NCBI GenBank assembly: GCA_025462985.1 | Contig: JAOAPP010000044.1 | Coordinates: 1 to 5,034, forward strand | DNA from: Bryobacterales bacterium | GTDB lineage: Bacteria > Acidobacteriota > Terriglobia > Bryobacterales > Bryobacteraceae | Reading direction: 5' to 3' | DNA length: 5,034 nucleotides | In this document: positions 1 to 5,034 of the stretch, one piece after another | Numbering within the stretch: the stretch's first letter is position 1 | How the letters are laid out: each line of letters opens with the position of its first letter | Notes under the pieces: model-generated | What the model was told of the DNA's origin: nothing | Seen by the model: the letters and a program-made list of their open reading frames with translations, nothing else | Databases searched by the model: none | Made by a program: the position numbers and the translations under genes

Positions 1-410
1 GGATGATGCGGCGGATCCTGCTCAGCCCGAAGCGCATTCCCTGCACGGCTCCGCCATGGGGCACGCTGCTCGCAATTTCCGCCTCCACAGGCGAGAAGAA
101 ATGGGAGGTTCCACTGGGCCAGTTCAGCCCGAAGCTCCCCGCGAAATGGGGCTCTCTTTCGCTCGGCGGTCCTATTGCGACGGCGGGAGGACTTGTGTTC
201 GTAGGCGGCACGCTGGTTCCAGGCCTTTATGCGTTCAATGCCGAAACGGGAGCGCAGGTGTGGAAGGGCGAGCTGCCTTCGAGCGCAAAGGCCGTCCCGA
301 TGACGTACCAAGGACCTGACGGGAAACAGTACGTCGTCGTCACTGCCGGAGGATTCGGCATTCCTGATTTGTCACCGCTCGGTGACTACGTGGTCGCGTT
401 TAGCCTGTAG
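1..410 (+). CDS. PQQ-dependent quinoprotein dehydrogenase (glucose dehydrogenase-like), C-terminal part
   Basis: This is the 3' end of a gene that begins before the window; the reading frame uses codons from base 3 and ends at TAG 408-410. The protein end carries marks of the eight-bladed PQQ beta-propeller. Counting from the Met codon at base 3, these are PCTAPPWGTL (residues 13-22), LGGPIATAGGLVFVGGT (54-70), two tryptophan-docking blade repeats of the A-x-x-x-x-T-G-x-x-x-W type (AISASTGEKKW 24-34 and AFNAETGAQVW 77-87), PMTYQGPDGKQYVVVTAGG (99-117) and the terminal GDYVVAFSL. This arrangement is typical of membrane-bound or periplasmic quinoprotein glucose dehydrogenases, which oxidise sugars or alcohols and pass electrons to quinone. 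The substrate cannot be read from this fragment. The ATG at base 3 is very unlikely to be the true start, because full-length members have about 600-800 residues. Its last 39 bases overlap the end of the convergent gene on the - strand. Confidence 0.9.
   Translation, partial: MMRRILLSPKRIPCTAPPWGTLLAISASTGEKKWEVPLGQFSPKLPAKWGSLSLGGPIATAGGLVFVGGTLVPGLYAFNAETGAQVWKGELPSSAKAVPMTYQGPDGKQYVVVTAGGFGIPDLSPLGDYVVAFSL
371..386. repeat. Perfect 6-bp inverted repeat at the end of gene C, inside the dehydrogenase gene
   Basis: GTCACC (371-376) and GGTGAC (381-386) are exact reverse complements separated by the four bases GCTC, so either strand could form a small tight hairpin. It includes the stop codon of gene C (374-372) and lies within the last codons of the dehydrogenase. 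Neither strand has a run of T after the stem, so an intrinsic terminator is not supported. Confidence 0.4.
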
Positions 411-1772
411 CTCCGCGACAGACCGGCTTACTTCGCGGGCGAAGTTATCGTTCAATCGCCAGAGATTCGTGGCAATTTCGGTGAGGTGGCTCGAAGCGCT
501 TTCGAATGGAGTGCCTAGCGCCCTGAGCCGGTCTTCCATCTTGAGTACCGGATCGATAATCTCCTGAATTCGCGCCTGCGTTTGGATCGACTCGTCGCGG
601 TACGCGGACTTCACCGCTGACCCGAGGTCGGCGACAGTTTTCGTCATTTGCTCCGCCGCTGCGCGGAACGCCTCCGGAATGGAATCGGCCGAGCTGGTCA
701 CATCAGAGACGGACTTCTGCAGGGTGTCCGTGGACTGGCGCACCAGATCGTAGTAGCCCGACAGCATGGCCTCGAACGTTTTGTGCTCGTTGACCATCTG
801 TCGCTGATAGCCTTCGACGGCCGCATAGAACCGGCGAATTTCGTCCTCGAACCTGCCCCATCGCTGTAAGGAATCGGCAAACTTATCGACCTCCGCGGCC
901 ATTCTTGTTTGCGCGTTCTGCAGAGCACGGTCGGAGACGTCCATTCCGTGGGAAAACTCTCGCATCCCGCCAGAGAACATCTCCGCAGCCTGCCGAGCGG
1001 ACTCTACTGCGCCGACAAACTGGACGGCGTGTTTCTCAATGACCTCGGAGGCATCGGTAACGCGGGCGGCGTTGCGAAGAGTGTGGATCGCCCACTGCGC
1101 CGCGCGCTGCGCCACCGTTGGGTAGAGTCTCGGAATCCACAGCGTGGTTGTCTTCCGGCGCAACTCCGCGAGTACCGGCATGAGCTTGCGGCCCTGATAC
1201 TGCAAATACAGAACACCACCGGCGATCGCTAACAGCGCGCCCCAAATCAAGGGCGGGAGAGCACGCTGGCTCTCTATCGGAACCGCTGCGGCCGCCGAGT
1301 ATCGACGCGACAAGGCGAGCAAGGTTCCCAAAACACCAAGCAAGAGAATCAGGAGGAGTTCACTTCGGAGCTGCTCGGATTTGTTTGCAATCTCCTGGCA
1401 GGTTTGGGCGTTTAGCTCCGAGACATCGAGTGAGCTTTCATCGCATCCGGCCACAAATATCGCTCTGAAATGCGATTGGATCGCAGGAGGGATCGGGCCA
1501 ACGGTGGCCAGCTTTCCAGCGCATGCTCCATCGAAGAATTCTCCGGGATCCACAGCGGTCGGCTTGCCTTGTATCCGCTCACGGTCGCGCCAGAGTTGAT
1601 GGGTTCGAAGCTGATCTACGCAGTCATCCAGCTTTTTCAGCAGGCTCGCGACCCAGTCAAGGCGCGCCGCCTCCGAGCGCAGCCTTGTCAGCCAGAAAGC
1701 AAACCACCCGATAAGAGCAATCACAAACACCAACGAGAGAGCATCCGCCGGGAAGAAAGTTGTAAAAGACAT
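372..1772 (-). CDS. Three-helix membrane protein with MotA/TolQ/ExbB/ZorA-like layout and long helical tail (gene C)
   Basis: A 466-residue inner-membrane protein, not recognised as a named family. Seen in the sequence: a first hydrophobic helix at residues 11-29, about 110 mostly hydrophilic residues, a second helix at 138-155 containing LLGVLGTLLALS, a short loop, a third helix at 172-191 (LIWGALLAIAGGVLYL), then positively charged residues and about 220 residues (240-460) rich in A, E, Q, R, S and poor in P and G, which look helical or coiled-coil. The helix order, the ~110-residue spacing between helices 1 and 2, and the G-x-L-G-T motif in helix 2 match ExbB/TolQ stators. The long tail is reminiscent of ZorA of Zorya. 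Helix 3 lacks the Thr/Ser or acidic residues usual in ion-conducting members, so proton conduction is doubtful. The start ATG (1772-1770) directly follows the TAA stop of gene B, with a weak G-rich stretch (GGGGG, 1786-1782) nine bases upstream. The stop codon lies inside the convergent dehydrogenase gene. Alternative: a membrane-anchored coiled-coil protein only superficially like stators. Confidence 0.8.
   Translation of the reverse strand: MSFTTFFPADALSLVFVIALIGWFAFWLTRLRSEAARLDWVASLLKKLDDCVDQLRTHQLWRDRERIQGKPTAVDPGEFFDGACAGKLATVGPIPPAIQSHFRAIFVAGCDESSLDVSELNAQTCQEIANKSEQLRSELLLILLLGVLGTLLALSRRYSAAAAVPIESQRALPPLIWGALLAIAGGVLYLQYQGRKLMPVLAELRRKTTTLWIPRLYPTVAQRAAQWAIHTLRNAARVTDASEVIEKHAVQFVGAVESARQAAEMFSGGMREFSHGMDVSDRALQNAQTRMAAEVDKFADSLQRWGRFEDEIRRFYAAVEGYQRQMVNEHKTFEAMLSGYYDLVRQSTDTLQKSVSDVTSSADSIPEAFRAAAEQMTKTVADLGSAVKSAYRDESIQTQARIQEIIDPVLKMEDRLRALGTPFESASSHLTEIATNLWRLNDNFAREVSRSVAELQAKRDHVVTER
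393..419. repeat. Short inverted repeat spanning the dehydrogenase stop codon
   Basis: GTCGCG (393-398) and CGCGAC (414-419) are exact reverse complements with a 15-base loop that contains the TAG stop at 408-410. The stem is short and the loop long, with no T-run following, so it is a weak structure that could be chance in GC-rich DNA. It is listed because it sits beside the tighter repeat at 371-386 in the convergent overlap. Confidence 0.25.
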
Positions 1773-1786
1773 TTAGCTTCGCCCCC
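1770..1786 (-). promoter_or_regulatory. Stop-start junction of genes B and C with weak G-rich ribosome-binding site
   Basis: On the - strand the TAA stop of gene B (1775-1773) abuts the ATG of gene C (1772-1770). A run of five G (1786-1782), nine bases before the ATG, is the only Shine-Dalgarno-like element close enough; a GGAAGGG (1803-1797) further upstream is probably too distant. This suggests coupled translation with B, perhaps helped by a weak site of its own. Confidence 0.45.
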
Positions 1787-2393
1787 GGATTTCGCCCTTC
1801 CTAAGGATGGTCCAGCGACCGCCGGAGTCTTCGACCCTGGCAGGACGCACCAGACAGATCACCGGCTCTTTCTCAGTCGAATTGCCCGAGACATCGAACA
1901 GGTAACGAAGTCCTTCGCTCCTGAAATATCCTTCCTGCAGCCGGAGACCAGGTTCAGGAACCACGTAGCAGCTGCCATCGGCCTCCACGAGGTTGTAGAT
2001 GCCGCCCTCTTTTCGCGCGAACTTCGGCTCGCCCCCCTTTTCCCAGATCTCGTTCACATTTTCAGCGCCGAAACCGATTGGACGAAACGCTCGCGTCCAC
2101 TTGGCGGGCTGCTCGTTGTATAGCGCCACAAGCTCCTGCTCAAAGTGTTTCGATTCCGGTGCGGCGATTGGCGCTTCCCCTGTACCGGTATCGCCGAGCA
2201 GCTGGATCAGTAGCTCGCTCGCCTTTTGGCTATTCTCCAGAAACTTGACATGTCCTTCGACTGCATCGTAGACCGGGTTGGTGGTCCCTATGATTTCGAG
2301 GGAGCCCACCAACATCTCGTGAAGCTTGCTGCCGTGCGCGCTCTGGGCTTTGAAGAACTGAAGGAGGGCCGAGCGCAGTTCCGCGTCCATCAT
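1773..2393 (-). CDS. Hypothetical two-part soluble protein between the ATPase and membrane genes (gene B)
   Basis: A 206-residue protein that I do not recognise. It has no signal peptide or membrane helix. Residues 1-67 look helical. Residues 68-82 form a G/A/P/T-rich linker (with GTGEAPIAAPE). Residues 84-202 form a compact, probably beta-rich domain with aromatic and glycine-punctuated strands, such as ELVALYN (87-93), GGIYNLVEADG (130-140), CYVVPEPG (142-149), LRYLFDV (162-168) and RWTILRKGEI (193-202). Its place between an Hsp70-fold ATPase and a membrane protein suggests a linker or regulator of that pair. The plan of helices followed by a small beta domain, and the length near 200 residues, recall the GrpE exchange factors of Hsp70, but I see no GrpE sequence signature, so that is only a hypothesis. 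The start is ATG 2393-2391, directly after the TGA of gene A; a second ATG follows at once (2390-2388) and could be the real start. No clear ribosome-binding site is present, consistent with translational coupling. Confidence 0.8.
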   Translation of the reverse strand: MMDAELRSALLQFFKAQSAHGSKLHEMLVGSLEIIGTTNPVYDAVEGHVKFLENSQKASELLIQLLGDTGTGEAPIAAPESKHFEQELVALYNEQPAKWTRAFRPIGFGAENVNEIWEKGGEPKFARKEGGIYNLVEADGSCYVVPEPGLRLQEGYFRSEGLRYLFDVSGNSTEKEPVICLVRPARVEDSGGRWTILRKGEIRGRS

Positions 2394-2396
2394 TCA
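2388..2396 (-). promoter_or_regulatory. Stop-start junction of genes A and B (probable translational coupling)
   Basis: On the - strand the TGA stop of gene A (2396-2394) is followed without a gap by two tandem ATG codons (2393-2391 and 2390-2388), both in the frame of gene B. The upstream bases contain only a three-base GGA core about six bases before the first ATG. Re-initiation by ribosomes finishing gene A is the simplest reading. Which ATG is used cannot be decided from sequence. Confidence 0.5.
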
Positions 2397-5034
2397 GCGT
2401 CCGGAAGACGTACCGCGCACCCTGTCGGCTTCTCTCGCGATGCCAATGATGAGCGCCTGAAGCCCTTTGATGAACGGCGGTGTTAGTTCCACATCCTCTG
2501 CAGCTTTGCCCTTCTGGTCTGCAAGGAACTGGCGCACCCGCTCTGCGGCACGCGCGAACAATGGATCTTTCTGCAGATTGGCGCGTGGATAGCCGATCTT
2601 GTCAGCGAGGCGAACATAGCGGTCGTAGAAAAGCTCCAACTGCGGGAGAGCGGTCAACTGCGCTTCGGAGATCTGTTCTCGAGTGACCAGGTCCGTCTCG
2701 GTCTTCTGAACTCCGCCGATTGTAAAAGGCTCGCCCGCGATCACATCATCCCAGTGTTCTGCGTGAGATTGAAGCGAGCTAGTCACTACCAGCCCGGTGG
2801 CGGCTTCCTGCTTCGGCTTTGCACTCAGCTTTATTTGTACGTTGCGGGGCGCTTTCTCGGTCCAACCCGCGCCGGCGAAAAGGCTTTCGGTCAGCAGTCG
2901 CGCGAAAGATCCGGACGGATCGTATTGACCGCCATCAGCCCAGTGCAGAAGCTGCGCTCCGTTGCCGCCCAAGAAAACGCCACCGAGGTCACGCTTGTAG
3001 AGCCCGGCTCCTTCCAGGTTGCGGAGCACGATTCCAACGTAATAGAAAAGGCCGGCCATGCCGAATCGTAACGGCAGCGCCGGGGCCTCCAGCCGGTCCT
3101 GCAGATGCAGCTTCTGGGGCAGACTGACGCCGGCATCTCGCAGCATCGCTTCCGCGTGGGCATAGAATTCTGTCTCGGATTGGTCGGCCACGAGCCGGGC
3201 CACAGTGGCTTCGGGGACACGTTCCGGAGCGATGCTCGCGAACTCAGGAAGAAGCCGGGACCGAAGCTGGAACAGGGGCGCGAGAAACATATCGCGGCCG
3301 GCGAACCGGATGGAAATGCCGCAACGCTCCGTGTTGTCCTGCCACACCGAGATGTCGGTTGTTCCTGCGCCGATGTCAAGGAAGATCGCGCCTACGACGG
3401 GCGGGGCCTCTTCGCGCTCTGTGAAATAGCGCGCGGTTGCGAAGCTTTCCGTCATTCGCACGGCATCCTGTGTTGAGCCGAGCCCTGTTTCTTCGGAGAT
3501 AAAGCGGACAATTGAACTCCATTCCCGCTTGTAATCGTCTCTTCGGTGAGGACTGAAAGCGGCGGGAAGAGAGTAGAACCAGTCGATTCGTTCCGCGCCC
3601 CCGATGGCCGCCTCGGCAGCGGTTTGCAGACAAATCTGCTGCAGGTAGGGACGGCTCCTGCCCTTGGTCTCGCCTTCCCACTTGAGATTTGTCGCAAGCC
3701 GTCCGGCGCTCAGTTCCTGAATATTGTGAGCGCGGCTGTAGAACAATACATGGGCTCCGGAGATGGCATTGAACGATGTCTGTTCGGGGTGCCGCATCCG
3801 CAGGAATGAAAGGAAAGGAGAAGTCTCGGCCGCCTCCGCCGTCTCCGGTGTGAATGGAAGAAAGTATTTATACAGCGCCTCGGGCCGGTCCGCGTCTCTT
3901 CCGACCACGACACGCAGCGGCCCGGACTGCCCAAGCGCGAGCGGACGTTCACGCTCCTGCCCGGCGCGAAGAACCACGTTCGTGCTGCTGGTGCCGAAGT
4001 CTACGCCGGCCGCCCACGTCCCCTTGGGAGGCGACGTGATTTCGTTCAGTTTGGTGAAGATGATCCCGGCTTCCTGCATCGCCGCCCGGCCGCGCTGCGG
4101 GTGCGGGTACTGCAGCAGGAACCCGTCAGGCGCACCGCTCAGGCGGGTCACACGCACCAATTGACCACCGCCTAAGGTCTCGGTCTGCTCCTCGAGTCGT
4201 CCCTGATTCGAAATGGGAAACGGCTCCGCCGCAAAGGCATTTTCCGAGTTCGACCACCACAAGGTGCTGTAGAACTTCCAACCCTTCTTCCGGAAGGGGG
4301 GCCACACTTCCAGCACCGGGATCTGCTGCATGGACGTCTGCTGTTCGCTCGGGTACGAGTGCGATACCTCCAGGAACTTGCCTCCTTTCAGCGGCAAGCG
4401 CAGCTTCACCAGGACGACATCGCCGTTCCCGTGATTCTCCACTGCGAAGCGAACATTTCGCACGATCTGATCGGCAGGCAGCAGTTCAGTGATGCGCTGG
4501 GAGAAGGGCATCACCGGATACTCGGAAAGCTGGTCGGCGACCTCGCGCTGTCCTTTGGCGTGGTTCATGCCGGACTTCTGTTGCGTTCCCTTCAGCAGAA
4601 ACAATCGATCGAGAAACAGGCTCTTCGGATCGATCCACTCGGCATCGCCTGGAAGCGGGCGGCCGGCGAGGATGCGTTTGTTGTCGCCCCATACTGCGAT
4701 ATTGATGTCGAGCAGCGAGGTCCCGCTGACGACGGTGATTTTGTTCGCGTCTGCGTAGGGCTCAATAGCAACGTCCTTGTCGCTCGAGCGAATGGGAAGC
4801 AGGACGGGAACCGGGGGGAGAGAGCTGTCCAGCAGAAGATCGGAATGCTCCAGTCGAATCTCTTCCGGCTTCAATGCGGCGGCCAGATAGCGATAAGCCG
4901 AGGTGCCCAGGCGTAGCGGGCCTTCCGCCATCGACACGACGCGTGAGTTACTGGTCAGCGCATTCTCAAAGTCGCTGATGGTTCGAAGCAGCCGGTTCTG
5001 GCCCTCGGGCCAGGAGGGGACTCCCCCGATTTCC
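2394..5034 (-). CDS. Hsp70/actin-fold ATPase with large N-terminal extension, 5' partial (gene A)
   Basis: A large protein running off the right edge; at least 879 codons are in the window. Residues are counted from the GTG at 4937. The ATPase core has the signature blocks of the Hsp70/actin/sugar-kinase superfamily: phosphate-1 loop GVDFGTSSTNVVL (311-323, bases 4007-3969), an Hsp70-like segment WFYSLPAAFSPHRRDDYK (453-470), a connect-like TESFATARYF (496-505), phosphate-2 loop FLDIGAGTTDISVW (519-532, with D521, G523, G525, D528) and an adenosine loop GGVFLGGNGAQLL (652-664). All key residues are intact, so ATP binding and probably hydrolysis are expected in the cytoplasm. Residues 1-300 are an unrecognised, strand-rich part with a striking VLEVWPPFRKKGWKFYSTLW (208-227). 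About 180 residues follow the adenosine loop, with no DnaK-type substrate-binding domain. The frame stays open for 32 further codons upstream of GTG 4937 with protein-like composition, and no ribosome-binding site precedes that GTG, so the true start is probably beyond the window. It is first of the three visible genes and likely co-transcribed with B and C. Confidence 0.88.
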   Translation of the reverse strand, partial: EIGGVPSWPEGQNRLLRTISDFENALTSNSRVVSMAEGPLRLGTSAYRYLAAALKPEEIRLEHSDLLLDSSLPPVPVLLPIRSSDKDVAIEPYADANKITVVSGTSLLDINIAVWGDNKRILAGRPLPGDAEWIDPKSLFLDRLFLLKGTQQKSGMNHAKGQREVADQLSEYPVMPFSQRITELLPADQIVRNVRFAVENHGNGDVVLVKLRLPLKGGKFLEVSHSYPSEQQTSMQQIPVLEVWPPFRKKGWKFYSTLWWSNSENAFAAEPFPISNQGRLEEQTETLGGGQLVRVTRLSGAPDGFLLQYPHPQRGRAAMQEAGIIFTKLNEITSPPKGTWAAGVDFGTSSTNVVLRAGQERERPLALGQSGPLRVVVGRDADRPEALYKYFLPFTPETAEAAETSPFLSFLRMRHPEQTSFNAISGAHVLFYSRAHNIQELSAGRLATNLKWEGETKGRSRPYLQQICLQTAAEAAIGGAERIDWFYSLPAAFSPHRRDDYKREWSSIVRFISEETGLGSTQDAVRMTESFATARYFTEREEAPPVVGAIFLDIGAGTTDISVWQDNTERCGISIRFAGRDMFLAPLFQLRSRLLPEFASIAPERVPEATVARLVADQSETEFYAHAEAMLRDAGVSLPQKLHLQDRLEAPALPLRFGMAGLFYYVGIVLRNLEGAGLYKRDLGGVFLGGNGAQLLHWADGGQYDPSGSFARLLTESLFAGAGWTEKAPRNVQIKLSAKPKQEAATGLVVTSSLQSHAEHWDDVIAGEPFTIGGVQKTETDLVTREQISEAQLTALPQLELFYDRYVRLADKIGYPRANLQKDPLFARAAERVRQFLADQKGKAAEDVELTPPFIKGLQALIIGIAREADRVRGTSSGR

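Noticed and set aside
3..5. ATG at base 3 as the start of the dehydrogenase
   Set aside because: The encoded 135 residues are only the C-terminal blades of a propeller enzyme that is normally several times longer; the Met is internal.
371..386. Inverted repeat as a bidirectional intrinsic terminator
   Set aside because: The stem is only six base pairs and no T-run follows on either strand.
1470..2123. 217-codon open frame on the + strand
   Set aside because: It lies antisense to genes B and C, spans their junction, and its product has low-complexity R/P/S-rich composition typical of shadow frames in GC-rich DNA.
3015..3071. Hydrophobic stretch in gene A (residues 623-641) as a membrane helix
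   Set aside because: It contains R, G and Y residues and lies just before the adenosine loop, where the ATPase fold has a buried helix; a membrane segment there would break the domain.
4359..4916. 185-codon open frame on the + strand
   Set aside because: It is fully antisense to gene A, which has clear ATPase motifs in its own frame; no recognisable domain or ribosome-binding site supports it.
2394..5034. Gene A as classical DnaK
   Set aside because: The nucleotide-binding motifs fit the superfamily, but the ~300-residue N-terminal part and absence of the DnaK substrate-binding domain exclude a standard DnaK.
372..5034. Locus as a standard Zorya system
   Set aside because: Gene C resembles ZorA in layout, but no ZorB (single membrane helix with OmpA-like domain) or ZorD helicase is visible, and an Hsp70-fold gene is not a normal Zorya core component.
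1..5034. tRNA, rRNA, CRISPR repeats, insertion sequence ends or long direct repeats
   Set aside because: Reading both strands by eye showed none; nearly every base is accounted for by the four coding regions.

Overview
This window is almost wholly coding. It has the look of a GC-rich soil or environmental bacterium, possibly an acidobacterium. That guess rests only on the style of the PQQ-dependent dehydrogenase and on the GC-rich codon third positions, so treat it as weak. No tRNA, rRNA, CRISPR array, insertion sequence or phage gene is visible, and no gap between genes exceeds a few bases.

Layout. At the left edge (1-410, + strand) is the last ~135 codons of a PQQ-type quinoprotein dehydrogenase of the glucose dehydrogenase group. 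Facing it on the - strand is a packed run of three genes, read from right to left. Gene A (5034 to 2394, 5' end outside the window) is a large protein with an Hsp70/actin-fold ATPase domain behind an unrecognised N-terminal part of about 300 residues. Gene B (2393-1773) is a 206-residue soluble protein that I do not recognise, with a helical N-terminus, a linker and a beta-rich C-terminal domain. Gene C (1772-372) is a three-helix membrane protein laid out like MotA/TolQ/ExbB/ZorA stators, with a long helical, probably coiled-coil, cytoplasmic tail. The junctions A/B and B/C have zero spacing (stop codon directly followed by ATG), which argues strongly for one transcript and coupled translation. 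Gene C and the dehydrogenase gene converge and share 39 bp.

How the genes may work together. The dehydrogenase looks like an unrelated neighbour that marks the edge of the operon. The A-B-C set combines an actin/Hsp70-fold ATPase, a small possible adaptor and a stator-like membrane protein. This suggests an ATP-dependent, membrane-anchored assembly that I cannot match to a named system. It could be a stress, envelope or defence device; the sequence does not decide which. The genes upstream of gene A, outside the window, would be the most informative missing data.
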